A stretch of DNA of 64,000 bases from JBAZDC01 sp041654595 (GCA_964551305.1 CAZKBT010000006.1:1-64000), one strand, 5' to 3'; positions 53,390-62,697 are shown, counted from the first letter of the stretch. Translations and numbers: made by a program. The notes: generated by a model not told the origin, from the sequence alone.

Positions 53390-53450
53390 GTTTCCGGTCC
53401 CGATGGCTCTTGAAAGCTCGGCAGGCATCGAAGATCAGGCGTAATTCCAT

Positions 53451-54212
53451 ATGGGAGTTTTACTTCTAGTGGCAGACCTTCCATATCATCCGTTCCCGAA
53501 GTACTTGCAGATTCGAGCGATTATTTTGAGGTGGTTGAGCACGTTGAAAATCGGTGAAAAGCTTCCTGTTGAGGAAAAGTTGGCGGAACATTTTTCTGTC
53601 AGCCGGCTCACTATTCGCCAGTCGCTGGAGCGGTTGGAGGATGAGGGAATCATTTCCAGGCGCGCCGGCGTGGGAACGTGGCTCGCCAAAGAAGTGACGC
53701 CGCCGCGAGACGATAGGCTCACCGGACCGATCGAGGCGTTTTCAGCCTTCGGCATCTCGATCGGCGCAAAGACGATACGTTCAGGCTCCGTGCCCGCATC
53801 CGAGGAGGTGGCGGAACGGCTCCAAGTGCCTGTCGGGACCACGGTTTTTGAAGTGCACAGGCTGCGCAGCGCCGACGCGGCGCCGTTGTTGTGGCTGGAG
53901 ACGTACATGCCCATGGATCTTGGAGAGAAGATCTCGAAGGCCGCTGTCGACGGGCTCTTCGTGCCGGTACTGCGCCGCATGCACGATCCGGGAACGTCGG
54001 AAGAGTATCAAGTTATCGAAGCGGTATCGGCGACGCAGGAGCAAGCGCAATATCTGGGTGTGAAGGTCAACGATCCGATATTGAGCGTAAATCGGTTGTT
54101 TACGGATACGACAGGGCGTCCAGTGGTCTTCTTTAAGACGCGATTTCGCTCCGACCGGTATTTTTACACGGTAAATCTTCCGGCGAAGCGCAGACCCGTC
54201 CAGAGTTCGTAG
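53451..54212 (+). CDS. GntR-family regulator with UTRA domain
   Basis: A 253-aa regulator of the HutC subfamily. The DNA-binding domain is at 14-80 (YLQIRAIILRWLSTLKIGEK, SRLTIRQSLERLEDEGIISR) and the UTRA effector domain at about 95-245 (VFEVHRLRSADAAPLLWLET, then SVNRLFTDTTGRPVVFFK). The ATG at 53451 is taken; a GTG at 53469 is a reasonable alternative start. It heads the catabolic operon on the same strand and probably represses it until a substrate or intermediate binds UTRA. Confidence 0.88.
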   Translation: MGVLLLVADLPYHPFPKYLQIRAIILRWLSTLKIGEKLPVEEKLAEHFSVSRLTIRQSLERLEDEGIISRRAGVGTWLAKEVTPPRDDRLTGPIEAFSAFGISIGAKTIRSGSVPASEEVAERLQVPVGTTVFEVHRLRSADAAPLLWLETYMPMDLGEKISKAAVDGLFVPVLRRMHDPGTSEEYQVIEAVSATQEQAQYLGVKVNDPILSVNRLFTDTTGRPVVFFKTRFRSDRYFYTVNLPAKRRPVQSS

Positions 54213-54297
54213 AAACGCGCCGTGTCCTCACGTTGCGCCGCCCGTTTAGCTTGTGCTTGTCAATGTCGACGTAAGTCAGAGCGAGGGGAAGAGAATC

Positions 54298-55203
54298 ATG
54301 ATCGAGAATCCTGTTAAATGGCCGAATGGAGCGCGCTGCGCTGTGGCGATTACGTTTGATGTGGATTCGGACAGTCTTTTGTACTACGCCTATCCTCATA
54401 CGGCCGATACCAAGATCGGAACGGCTTCATGGCTGCGCTACGACAGGGTGGCGGTGCCCAGGATACTTAGCTTGTACAAGAAGTACGATATCAAGCAAAC
54501 GTTTTTCGTGCCGGGATGGACCGCCGAACATTATCCGGACACCATCAATCAGATCCTCGATGGCGGACACGAGATCGGCTTGCATGGCTACCTGCACGAA
54601 CGCCTGGACAGTTTGTCGGCCGAAATGGAAGACTATTGGTTCATGCGCGGCCTGGACATGCTCACCAAGGTGAACGGCATTCGTCCGCGAGGCTTCCGCG
54701 CGCCCAGCTATCGCTTTTCCAAGAACACGCTCAACTATCTTGCCCGCGAGGGTTTCGTCTATGACTCTTCCTTGATGGGTGATGACGTCCCTTACATCAT
54801 CGAGAGCGACAACGGCAGCGTGATCGAGCTGCCCACGGATTGGGCGATGGACGATTGGCCGCAGTTCACTGTCAATTCGGATCTCGGCTATGCCATGCAA
54901 GTCAATTCTCCCGAGCGGGGCATGGACGTGTTCATGGCCGAGTTCGAGGCTGCGTGGCAGTATGGCGGCCTTTGGGTGTCGGTATGGCATCCGTTCGTCA
55001 TGGGGCGCCTGGCCCGATGCGCGCGCATGGAGAAGATGATCCGGTACATGATCGAAAAGGGTGATGTGTGGTTTGCGACACTGGGAGAAATTGCCGATCA
55101 CGTCGACAAGGCCATCCAGTCCGGAGAGTACAAGCCGTACAGGGAAAGGATTCCCTTTCACGGCCAGTCAGCGGATCCTCGGAGTCGACTCCCGCGTACT
55201 TGA
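54298..55203 (+). CDS. Polysaccharide deacetylase-family (PuuE-like) hydrolase
   Basis: A 301-aa NodB-fold carbohydrate esterase family 4 relative. AITFDVDSDS carries the first Asp pair, GHEIGLHGYLHERL the metal-binding histidines, and RPRGFRAPSYRFS the third motif; VSVWHPFVMGR supplies the last histidine. It has no signal peptide, and sequence style resembles cytoplasmic PuuE allantoinases and peptidoglycan-unrelated amidases more than secreted chitin deacetylases. It therefore probably cleaves a C-N bond in a small imported molecule. AGGGGAAGAG precedes the ATG at 54298. Confidence 0.83.
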   Translation: MIENPVKWPNGARCAVAITFDVDSDSLLYYAYPHTADTKIGTASWLRYDRVAVPRILSLYKKYDIKQTFFVPGWTAEHYPDTINQILDGGHEIGLHGYLHERLDSLSAEMEDYWFMRGLDMLTKVNGIRPRGFRAPSYRFSKNTLNYLAREGFVYDSSLMGDDVPYIIESDNGSVIELPTDWAMDDWPQFTVNSDLGYAMQVNSPERGMDVFMAEFEAAWQYGGLWVSVWHPFVMGRLARCARMEKMIRYMIEKGDVWFATLGEIADHVDKAIQSGEYKPYRERIPFHGQSADPRSRLPRT

Positions 55204-55254
55204 TCTTCATGCAATCTTTGTTTCAAAACGAACTGTTCCCCGAAAGGAGGCGTT

Positions 55255-56109
55255 ATGAAGTTGAAAACGAAGGTGGTGGGTTTGGTTTGCTCGGCCCTGT
55301 TGGGTTCGGCAGTGTCTTTGGGCGTCGTTGCCGCGGAAGGGAAAAAACACGACAAGACTATCGTCGTGGCCTTGTCGGGTCCTCTCAAGCCATACAATTA
55401 TCTGGACGAGGCGGGCAAGTGGAAGGGACTGCAGGCGGATTTGCTGTCCTATGCCGCCGACAAGGCCGGCTATGACCTGGAATACCGGGAGATGGCATTC
55501 GAGAATGAAATTCCGGCGCTGATCGGGGGACGCGTGGATATCGGTTCCGGTATCTACATCACCAACGAACGCAGCGAGCACCTGGACTTCATTCCCTTGG
55601 TCGAGTCCTATTTCGGGATCATTTCCACCAAGGAGTTCGCCCAGAACGTCAAGGATTGGACGGCTTTCTGCGGAAAGAAGATCGGCATGCACTTTTCCGC
55701 GCCCACCGAGCGGGCAGTCAAGGAAATGAATCAAAAATACTGCGGCGGCGACAATGGCGCGATTCCCACGCCTAGCAGCGGCGGCATCATGGATCGCTTG
55801 AACAGTGTGCAGAACGCCCGGACCGAAGGCGCGATCGACGACGTGAATATGTGGTGGGCTGCGACGGAAAGCATTCCCCATCTGGCGGTCGCGCTGGATC
55901 AGGTGGGCGATCCTTTGTTCTGGCCCATCGCATTCAAGAAGGGATCCAAGCTCAGGGAGGAATTGCTGCCGCACGTCAAGGAATTCCTGAATTCTCCGCG
56001 TGCCGAGGAAGTGTCCTTGAGGTATGGGATGGAGCGCAACGTTTTCATCAAAGAGGACCCTGATGCGGTAGTCCAGAACGTACTGGAAAGCCGCCGTCGC
56101 AATAAATAA
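55255..56109 (+). CDS. Amino-acid-type ABC substrate-binding protein (family 3)
   Basis: A 284-aa periplasmic receptor with a Sec signal peptide (LVCSALLGSAVSLGVVAAEG) and family-3 segments: LSGPLKPYNYLDEAGKWKGL, ADLLSYAADKAGYDLEYREM, and ERSEHLDFIPLV. Two cysteines (AFCGKKIG and KYCGGD) may form a disulfide. A strong ribosome site (AAAGGAGGCGTT) precedes the ATG, suggesting high expression as expected for a receptor. It feeds the fused permease-ATPase encoded next. Confidence 0.88.
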   Translation: MKLKTKVVGLVCSALLGSAVSLGVVAAEGKKHDKTIVVALSGPLKPYNYLDEAGKWKGLQADLLSYAADKAGYDLEYREMAFENEIPALIGGRVDIGSGIYITNERSEHLDFIPLVESYFGIISTKEFAQNVKDWTAFCGKKIGMHFSAPTERAVKEMNQKYCGGDNGAIPTPSSGGIMDRLNSVQNARTEGAIDDVNMWWAATESIPHLAVALDQVGDPLFWPIAFKKGSKLREELLPHVKEFLNSPRAEEVSLRYGMERNVFIKEDPDAVVQNVLESRRRNK

Positions 56110-56262
56110 GGGTTCGAGGCGCGCGGCGTTCGCCGCGGGCCTGTTTGCGCGGCACCTATTTCGCCGATCATCGAGAGATCATCGCGGCGCGAGCGTTCGT
56201 TCGGTAAAGCCGGCCGGGTCTCCCTGATCATATTGCACGATGGTTAGCTCAAGGGTTGAAAA

Positions 56263-57819
56263 GTGCTATCTCAGATTCTCGATTATCTAACTCTCCCTTA
56301 TCTGCTGGAAGGCGCGGTCATAGCCATCAAGATGTGGCTTGTCTCGTTCGTGCTTTCTTTTTTCTCCGGGCTCGTTCTTGCGTTGATACGCAACTCCAAA
56401 GGCCTGGTGGTTCTGCGCGCCATCGTCAGTTTCTATATCTGGCTATTGCGCGGCACGCCGATTATTTTGCAATTGGTCATCTGGTACAACATATTGCCGG
56501 TGCTCGGATACGATATTACCGAGTTCTGGACAGCGGTCATTGCCTTGTCGATCTGCTTTTCAGCGTACTTGTGCGAGGTATTCCGCGGCGGCTTGCTCGC
56601 CGTTTCGCAGGGACAAATCGAAGCGGCCCGGGCGCTGGGTTTCGGCCCTGTCGGCGCGACTGTGTTTTTCGTTATTCCCCAGGCCATGCGGGTGGCGTTC
56701 CCCGCCTTGATCAACTTTGCGATTCTGCTGATGAAGGATACCTCGATCACGTCGGTCATCGCGGTAAACGAACTGACCTTGCGGGCCAATACGATCGTTG
56801 CGCGCAATTTCGAGTACGTGCCTGTATTCGCCGCCGCGCTCATCATCTATCTTACGCTCACGACGTTGTTGTCGCTGTTCCAGAAATATGCGGAAAAGTC
56901 ACTCGATTATGATGCCACGGAGATTCGGCTCAAGCGCAAGAACGCCGCCGCTCCGGCCAGTGCGGACCAACGGCTGGGGGATTACCTTTCGCCGGCGGAC
57001 GGCCTGGGCTCCGATGGTAATTCCGTTGTTTTCGACAAGGTCAGCAAGTCGTTCGGCGACAACAAGGTACTGGACAATGTCTCGCTGAGTTTCAAAAACG
57101 GCCGCACCACCTGCATCATGGGGCCGAGCGGCGCCGGAAAAAGCACGTTGTTGCGCACCATAAACGGCCTCGAGGAAATAGAGGACGGCACCATCACCGT
57201 GAACGGCGTCGTGATGAGCGGGAGGCGCGGCGGCACCCTCTTGCGCAGGAAGCGTTCCGAATTTTTCTTGACCCGGGACCGCAGGCGTTCCGGCACGGCG
57301 ATGGTATTCCAGCAATTTCACTTGTTCCAGAATTATTCAGTCCTGGATAATATGACGCTCGCGCCCCGAAGAGTAAAGCACGTCAAGGCGTCCGTCGCGG
57401 CCTCCGAGGGGCAGAACCTGCTGGAGCTTTTCGGACTGGCGCATCTGCGCAACCGTATGCCGCAACGGCTCTCCGGGGGCGAGCAGCAGCGCATCGGCAT
57501 TTTGCGCGCCCTTGCCACGAAGCCCAAGACCTTGCTGTTTGACGAGCCGACATCGGCGCTCGATCCCGAGCGCGTCGGCGAGGTGCTGGAAGTCATGGAA
57601 GAGCTGTCCGACGCGGGCGGCACCATGATAGTCGTAACGCACGAAGTGGAATTCGCCAAGCGCTGCGCCGATTGGGTGATGTTCATGGAGCACGGGCGTA
57701 TCGTCGAACAAGGCACTCCCGAGGATATTCTTGAGAACCCCAGCTCCGAAAGGCTGAGGACTTTCCTGGCGGGAATTGGCGGTTCCGCAGCCAAGGCCGA
57801 TGCCGGAGCCAAGGCTTGA
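56263..57819 (+). CDS. Natural fusion of amino-acid ABC permease and ATPase
   Basis: One 518-aa polypeptide. Residues 1-225 are a HisM/GlnP-type permease (four to five helices, coupling loop GQIEAARALGFGPVGATVFF); a linker of about 30 Ala/Pro/Asp-rich residues follows; 255-505 is a GlnQ-type ATPase with Walker A GPSGAGKST, Q-loop MVFQQFHLFQNY, signature LSGGEQQRIGILRAL, Walker B LLFDEP and VTHEVEFA. There is no frameshift or stop between the parts, so it is a true fusion. A homodimer would make a complete transporter core. GTG start at 56263, with AAGGGTT upstream. Confidence 0.9.
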   Translation: MLSQILDYLTLPYLLEGAVIAIKMWLVSFVLSFFSGLVLALIRNSKGLVVLRAIVSFYIWLLRGTPIILQLVIWYNILPVLGYDITEFWTAVIALSICFSAYLCEVFRGGLLAVSQGQIEAARALGFGPVGATVFFVIPQAMRVAFPALINFAILLMKDTSITSVIAVNELTLRANTIVARNFEYVPVFAAALIIYLTLTTLLSLFQKYAEKSLDYDATEIRLKRKNAAAPASADQRLGDYLSPADGLGSDGNSVVFDKVSKSFGDNKVLDNVSLSFKNGRTTCIMGPSGAGKSTLLRTINGLEEIEDGTITVNGVVMSGRRGGTLLRRKRSEFFLTRDRRRSGTAMVFQQFHLFQNYSVLDNMTLAPRRVKHVKASVAASEGQNLLELFGLAHLRNRMPQRLSGGEQQRIGILRALATKPKTLLFDEPTSALDPERVGEVLEVMEELSDAGGTMIVVTHEVEFAKRCADWVMFMEHGRIVEQGTPEDILENPSSERLRTFLAGIGGSAAKADAGAKA

Positions 57820-57875
57820 GCGCCTCGTGGCGATGGTTTTGTATATAAGAAAAACTTGCTAGCAGGAGATCCGAG

Positions 57876-58967
57876 ATGAAAGTTCTGATTTGTGGCGCAG
57901 GGGTCGGCGGACTTTCCGCCGCCATCGGACTGGTTGGGTTGGGGCATGACGTCGAGGTCTTCGAGCGATCCCCGGAGCTCAGGACGACGGGCGCGGGATT
58001 GAACTTGTGGCCCAATGCGGGGCGAGCGATTTATAGTTTGGGTCTTCGTAAACAGTACGACGACATATGCGTCAAGCTTGATCGCTATTTGAATTATGAC
58101 CACGAGGGTAAGCTGCTTTTCGAAAAGGACACCAGTCGCTGGCCCGAAGAATACGGGGCCGCGTCGGTCGGAGTGTATCGCTGGTCGCTGACCTCCATGC
58201 TGGCCGATGCCTATGGCGCCGATCGCATAAAGTTCGATCACGAAGTCGTCTCCGTCGAAGAAGCGGGCGAAAAGGCGATTTGCCATTTCAGCAACGGCGA
58301 AAGCCACGAGGGGGACGTGGTCATCGGCGCCGACGGCATATACTCCGCCATACGCGAGCAGCTCATAGGCGGTGTGACGTTTAGACGGAACGAGCATCAC
58401 GCTTTCCGCTATCGCGCGATTCTGGACCTGGATCAAGTGGATGTGGATCCGGCGGCGCAGACCGGTTTCTATTCCCCCAACGGCTGGCTGTCCGTCATTC
58501 CCATCGGGAATGGGAAAGCGTATTGGTTCGGCTCCGCCTCCGGCGCAAATAGCTTTGACGAATTCGTGGAGTTTTTCTCTTCCTGGAAAAAGACCCACAT
58601 TCCCCGTACCTTGAGCATGACGCCCAGGGAAGCCGTGGTTGAGAGCCCGCTCAACGACGTGGCCGGCATTCTGTATACCTGGACCCACGGACGCATCACC
58701 TTGATGGGCGATGCCGCGCATCCCATGATGCCCGATCTTGCGCAGGGGGCAAGCCAGACCTTTATCGACGCCCAGGTCCTGCGTGACGTATTCGCCAAGC
58801 ATGACAATGTCAAAGAAGCGCTTGCCGCCTACGAGAACCAGCGCCGTCCCGCCGCTACCTATGTCGTCCAGTGCTCGCAAAAGGGGAGCTTTCTCGGGCG
58901 AAACCACGTGGATCCCATAGCGGTGCGCTATGAAAAGGAGATCGAGGCCAGCGCCTTGCCCTGCTGA
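57876..58967 (+). CDS. FAD-dependent aromatic monooxygenase family protein
   Basis: A 363-aa group A flavoprotein hydroxylase. GAGVGGLSAA at 7-16 binds the ADP part of FAD, DVVIGADGIYSAIR is the DG motif, and GDAAHPMMPDLAQGASQTF is the second FAD motif. Similar enzymes hydroxylate salicylate, 6-hydroxynicotinate or related ring compounds. Strong AGGAGA precedes ATG. In an operon with an importer and two C-N/amide hydrolases it likely acts on a nitrogen-containing or N-acylated aromatic; the substrate cannot be named. Confidence 0.86.
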   Translation: MKVLICGAGVGGLSAAIGLVGLGHDVEVFERSPELRTTGAGLNLWPNAGRAIYSLGLRKQYDDICVKLDRYLNYDHEGKLLFEKDTSRWPEEYGAASVGVYRWSLTSMLADAYGADRIKFDHEVVSVEEAGEKAICHFSNGESHEGDVVIGADGIYSAIREQLIGGVTFRRNEHHAFRYRAILDLDQVDVDPAAQTGFYSPNGWLSVIPIGNGKAYWFGSASGANSFDEFVEFFSSWKKTHIPRTLSMTPREAVVESPLNDVAGILYTWTHGRITLMGDAAHPMMPDLAQGASQTFIDAQVLRDVFAKHDNVKEALAAYENQRRPAATYVVQCSQKGSFLGRNHVDPIAVRYEKEIEASALPC

Positions 58968-58997
58968 ACGGCCCCGTTGCAGACTGTCTAACTAGGA

Positions 58998-60227
58998 ATG
59001 GCAATGCTTGATGAAAGTACGATACCCAGCCAAGAGCTTCGGGCGCTGGCGCAGCGCCTGGTCGATGCCGAATCTCCCAACCCTCCCGGCGATGTGAGCC
59101 TGCCTTTGGCGGTGGCGGCCGATTATCTGACGGAGAACGGCATCCGATTCGCGCGGGTCTGCGTCGACGCCGAGAACCGCAAGGTCAACCTGGTGGCCCG
59201 TGTGTTTGGCGAGCATCCCGGACCGCATCTGGTCATGAACGCGCACCTGGACGTTTTCCCCCTGCCGGAAAGCGCCGCGGATAGCGCGTCGAGGCTGGCC
59301 AGGAAGGAGGGTGTCCTTGAAGAGCGCGATGTCGTGCGGGGACGCGGCGCCGTCGATATGAAGAGCGGCGCGGCCGTATTCATGGTGGTCATGAAGCTGC
59401 TCAACCAGAGGCGACACGAGATTCACGGCCGAGCCACGCTATGTCTCGTGTGCGATGAGGAGACGTTCGGTCCTTACGGCAGTCGCGCCCTGCTCGATCT
59501 CTACCCTGAGCTTGCGGGCGACGCCATGCTTAGCACGGAACCATCCTCGCTTTCCGTGGTCAGGGTCGGGGAAAGAGGCTTCCTGTGGGGGACGGTCGAG
59601 TTCCTAGGAAAAGGCGGCCACGGCGCCTATCCCGGCGGCGACCAATCGCCCATTGAAAAAGCGGCGGCATTCATCAAGGATCTGCGTGAAGCCATTCCGG
59701 AAGACTGGGGCGACGTGAAGAAAGAGGACGGCGCCGCGGTTTCTCAAAGCCTGCTCGCACCCAGCGGTAAATCCTTTGTCGATTTTCCCTCTCTTAATTA
59801 CGGAACGATAGGCGGCGGCATCAAGGTGAACATGCAACCGGACCGCTGCTTGATTGAAGTCGACATCAGGGTGCCCGTGGGGCGGCGCACCGAGGAGTTC
59901 GCCCGGATCGTGGCGGATGCGGCTGCGCGCCATGGCGGCGCTTACCGCGTTGACAACTCCGGCGAGCCCAACAAGAGCGATGAAAGCGACCGCTTGTTCG
60001 GCATCATCAAAAAGGCCGTCGCGGATGTAACGGGAACGGCGCCTTCGTTTGCCGTCGGACTGGGTTGCACGGACGCGCGGCTGTGGCGGTACCGTGGCGT
60101 GCCGGCAGCGGTATATGGACCGGATCCGTCCACCATGGCCAGGAATGACGAGGCGATGACCTTGGCCGACCTGGTCAAGATCGCCAGTGTGCATCTTCGC
60201 ACGGCCCGCGAGTACCTGGGCGGCTAG
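58998..60227 (+). CDS. M20-family metallohydrolase with substituted metal ligand
   Basis: A 409-aa ArgE/DapE/CPG2-type hydrolase. Metal ligands are seen in NAHLDVFP (His), GRGAVDMKSG (Asp), CDEETFGPYG (Glu-Glu) and MLSTEPSS (Glu). The dimerisation domain runs about 185-300 (FLGKGGHGAYPGGDQSPIEK). The fifth ligand, the His of the usual A-H-x-x-D/N-E motif near the C terminus, is replaced: STMARNDEAM has Ala there. The enzyme may work with an altered metal site or may not be catalytic. It is the last gene of the operon, 30 bases after the monooxygenase gene. Confidence 0.82.
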   Translation: MAMLDESTIPSQELRALAQRLVDAESPNPPGDVSLPLAVAADYLTENGIRFARVCVDAENRKVNLVARVFGEHPGPHLVMNAHLDVFPLPESAADSASRLARKEGVLEERDVVRGRGAVDMKSGAAVFMVVMKLLNQRRHEIHGRATLCLVCDEETFGPYGSRALLDLYPELAGDAMLSTEPSSLSVVRVGERGFLWGTVEFLGKGGHGAYPGGDQSPIEKAAAFIKDLREAIPEDWGDVKKEDGAAVSQSLLAPSGKSFVDFPSLNYGTIGGGIKVNMQPDRCLIEVDIRVPVGRRTEEFARIVADAAARHGGAYRVDNSGEPNKSDESDRLFGIIKKAVADVTGTAPSFAVGLGCTDARLWRYRGVPAAVYGPDPSTMARNDEAMTLADLVKIASVHLRTAREYLGG

Positions 60228-60369
60228 GCGCGGCCGTCCGCGCCGACACCAAGCGAGGCCATATTCCGGGTAAAGTAGCGGCAATCACCGCAACCGCTGC
60301 AGGTTTCCGGGTCGTCCCGAGCGATCCAGGGGCGATTGGCGGGGTCGGGCCGGCGTGTTCGCGCCGGCC
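60227..60369 (+). other. Two GC-rich hairpins between M20 and S9 genes
   Basis: GGCGCGG-CCGT-CCGCGCC (60227-60244) starts at the M20 stop codon, and GGCCGGCG-TGTTCG-CGCCGGCC (60348-60369) stands 30 bases before the next gene. Neither is followed by a T-run, so they may be Rho-dependent pause sites or mRNA-stabilising hairpins rather than classical terminators. Confidence 0.35.
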
Positions 60370-60400
60370 TGGCGGCTTACTGTCTTGAAATGAGGTGAAC

Positions 60401-62317
60401 GTGCTCAGAGTTTCTCTTGCTGTTCTTTTAATGTGCGTCGGCGTGGTTGCTCCGTCCATCGCTATGGCGTCCGGCGTACCCGAACGAATTCCACTGGAAG
60501 ATTTCTTCCGCAATCCCGAACAGGGCTATTTTCGTTTGTCCGACGACGGTTCCCAGCTCGGTTTCATGATGCCCGCGAGTATCGACGGCGCGCCTGCTCG
60601 CATGAATATTTTTGTTCAGGCGCTGGTGGACGGCCGGCCGAGCGGCGAGCCTCGGCGTCTCACGTCGGAGACGGCGCGCGACATCAGCGACTTCTTCTGG
60701 AAGGGGGCCGATACGTTGCTTTACAAGAAGGACTTCGGCGGAGACGAGAACTTCCACATCCTCGCCGTCCAGGCCGGCAGCGGCGCCATGCTTGATCTCA
60801 CTCCTTTTCCGGATGTCCGGGCAAGCATCGAAGACCACTTGCCGGATGATCCGGATCACGTTTTGATCAGCCATAATCGGCGCGATCCGGAGGTGTTCGA
60901 CGTTTATCGCGTGGACGTCAATACCGGTGCTGCCTCCCTTGTGGCGGAGAACCCCGGGAATATCGTGGGGTGGGGCACCGACCATGCGGGCCGCGTGCGC
61001 GTCGCGCTTGCCAACGAAGGACTCGATACGATCCTGCTCTATCGCGACCGGGAGGATGCGCCATTCGAGCCGCTGGTCACGACCGACTATCGCACTTCAG
61101 TCATTCCGGCTTTCTTCACTTTCGATGACCGCAAGATCTACGCCATCAGCAATCGCGGCCGCGATCGGTCCTCTCTTGTGGTTCTGGATCCGGCGGCGCC
61201 CGACGAAGAGCAATTGATCTTCGAGCCGCCGGAGGTCGATCTGGACGGCGCCGGCTATTCGCGCAAGCGAAAGGTGCTGACGATGGCGTCATACCGGATA
61301 GCCAAGCCGGAGCGCAAGATCTTCGATCCGCAGACGCAAGCCTTGTACGACAGGCTGTCGGCCCTATTGCCAGGCTACGAGTTCGCGCTGCAGGGCTGGA
61401 ACCGGAACGAAGACATGTTCGTCGTGTCGGCTTACAACGACCGCACGCCCGGCACGCGCTATCTCTACAGCGAAAAGCACGATGCGCTCTACAAGCTGGC
61501 CGACATCAATCCGTCGCTGCGCGAAGCCGACATGGCCTTTATGCGTCCGATCAGTTACAAGGCGCGCGACGGACTGACGATACACGGCTACCTGACCTTG
61601 CCGTCCGGACGGGATCCCAGGAATCTCGCTTGCGTGATCAATCCCCATGGCGGCCCTTGGACGCGCGACGACTGGGGCTTTAATGCCGAGGCCCAGTTTC
61701 TGGCCAACCGGGGCTTCTGCGTGCTGCAGATGAATTTCCGGGGTTCCACGGGCTATGGCCGCGCGTTCTGGGAAGCAGGCTTCGGGCAGTGGGGCTTGAA
61801 GATGCAGGACGACATTACCGACGGCGTGGATTGGCTCGTCGACCAGGGCATTGCCGATCCCAAGCGCATCGGCATCTTCGGCGCTAGCTACGGCGGTTAT
61901 GCCACGTTGGCGGGCGTGGCTTTCACGCCCGACTTGTACGCGGCGGCCGTCGACTATGTGGGTGTATCCAATCTGTTCACCTTCATGGAGACCATCCCGC
62001 TCTATTGGCAACCGATGCTGGCACAGATGCGCGAGATGGTGGGCGATCCGCGGCGAGACAAGGAGCGGCTTGCCGCCACGTCCCCCGCTCTGCATGTCGA
62101 CCGCATCAAGACGCCTTTGCTCATTGCCCAAGGCGCCCGGGACCCGCGCGTGAACAAGGCGGAGAGCGATCAAGTGGTCGATGCGCTTCGTGCCCGGGGC
62201 GTGCAGGTCGAGTACATGGTCAAAGACAACGAAGGCCATGGGTTCCATAATGAGGAGAACCGGTTCGATTTTTATCGGGCGATGGAGGCTTTCTTCATCC
62301 ACCATCTGCGTCCGTAG
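60401..62317 (+). CDS. Prolyl oligopeptidase-family (S9) serine peptidase, exported
   Basis: A 638-aa enzyme with a signal peptide (VSLAVLLMCVGVVAPSIAMA), a beta-propeller N-terminal part (about 30-380) and an alpha/beta hydrolase catalytic domain. The nucleophile is Ser in FGASYGGYATL, the acid is Asp in QGARDPRVNKAES, and the histidine is in NEGHGFHNE. INPHGGPWTRDDWGF is the oxyanion region. It resembles S9C acylaminoacyl-peptidase/dipeptidyl-peptidase types and should degrade oligopeptides in the periplasm. GTG at 60401 has GAGG at good spacing; GTG at 60395 is the alternative. Confidence 0.88.
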   Translation: MLRVSLAVLLMCVGVVAPSIAMASGVPERIPLEDFFRNPEQGYFRLSDDGSQLGFMMPASIDGAPARMNIFVQALVDGRPSGEPRRLTSETARDISDFFWKGADTLLYKKDFGGDENFHILAVQAGSGAMLDLTPFPDVRASIEDHLPDDPDHVLISHNRRDPEVFDVYRVDVNTGAASLVAENPGNIVGWGTDHAGRVRVALANEGLDTILLYRDREDAPFEPLVTTDYRTSVIPAFFTFDDRKIYAISNRGRDRSSLVVLDPAAPDEEQLIFEPPEVDLDGAGYSRKRKVLTMASYRIAKPERKIFDPQTQALYDRLSALLPGYEFALQGWNRNEDMFVVSAYNDRTPGTRYLYSEKHDALYKLADINPSLREADMAFMRPISYKARDGLTIHGYLTLPSGRDPRNLACVINPHGGPWTRDDWGFNAEAQFLANRGFCVLQMNFRGSTGYGRAFWEAGFGQWGLKMQDDITDGVDWLVDQGIADPKRIGIFGASYGGYATLAGVAFTPDLYAAAVDYVGVSNLFTFMETIPLYWQPMLAQMREMVGDPRRDKERLAATSPALHVDRIKTPLLIAQGARDPRVNKAESDQVVDALRARGVQVEYMVKDNEGHGFHNEENRFDFYRAMEAFFIHHLRP

Positions 62318-62384
62318 CAGGCGCGCGGGAGCGGTGGCCTGCCTACGCCGATGCCGGCGGCGATCGGGACATCCAGACGATGCA

Positions 62385-62531
62385 TTACGCGTTTCTATTC
62401 TTGGCGCCGCCTTGCCTGGCCTTGAAGCGCGGATTGGACTTGCAGATGACGTAGATGCGACCGCGGCGACGCACCACCTGGCAATCGCGGTGGCGTATTT
62501 TGGCGTCTTTGAGAGAAGAGAGGACTTTCAT
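62385..62531 (-). CDS. rpmJ: Ribosomal protein bL36, zinc-independent (type B, YkgO-like)
   Basis: A 48-aa protein beginning MKVLSSLKDAKIRHRDCQVV and containing GRIYVICKSNPRFKARQG. This matches the C-minus L36 paralogue: the CxxC...C...H zinc ribbon of standard L36 is not complete (only two cysteines and no ligating pattern). AAAGGAA is nine bases before the ATG at 62531. Such paralogues replace the zinc-binding L36 during zinc starvation and are controlled by Zur; the Zur-like palindrome at 62678-62697 is upstream of this gene. The normal rpmJ is expected in a ribosomal operon elsewhere. Confidence 0.93.
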   Translation of the reverse strand: MKVLSSLKDAKIRHRDCQVVRRRGRIYVICKSNPRFKARQGGAKNRNA

Positions 62532-62677
62532 GCAAGGATTCCTTTTGGGCAAATCGGATAATTCAACAGGACGGATTCATGGCTTATCGGCCTCGACTTC
62601 ATGATGGGAGGGAGGGTGCCCGGGGGGCCGGCCTGTTCATGCCGCGCTCGTATTCATGCGGACATCCGGACTATTTA

Positions 62678-62697
62678 AGTTATGTTATAACATAACT
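62678..62697. promoter_or_regulatory. Zur-type operator palindrome
   Basis: AGTTATGTTATAACATAACT is a perfect 20-bp palindrome with the core ATGTTATAACAT, matching the Zur-box style of proteobacteria. It lies between the L36 type B gene (minus) and the 70-aa gene (plus), about 145 and 55 bases from their start codons, so one operator could serve both. Confidence 0.75.

Noticed and set aside
62532..62605. 24-codon leader frame whose stop overlaps the L36 start (ATGA)
   Set aside because: It has no ribosome site or conserved content; the overlap could be chance.
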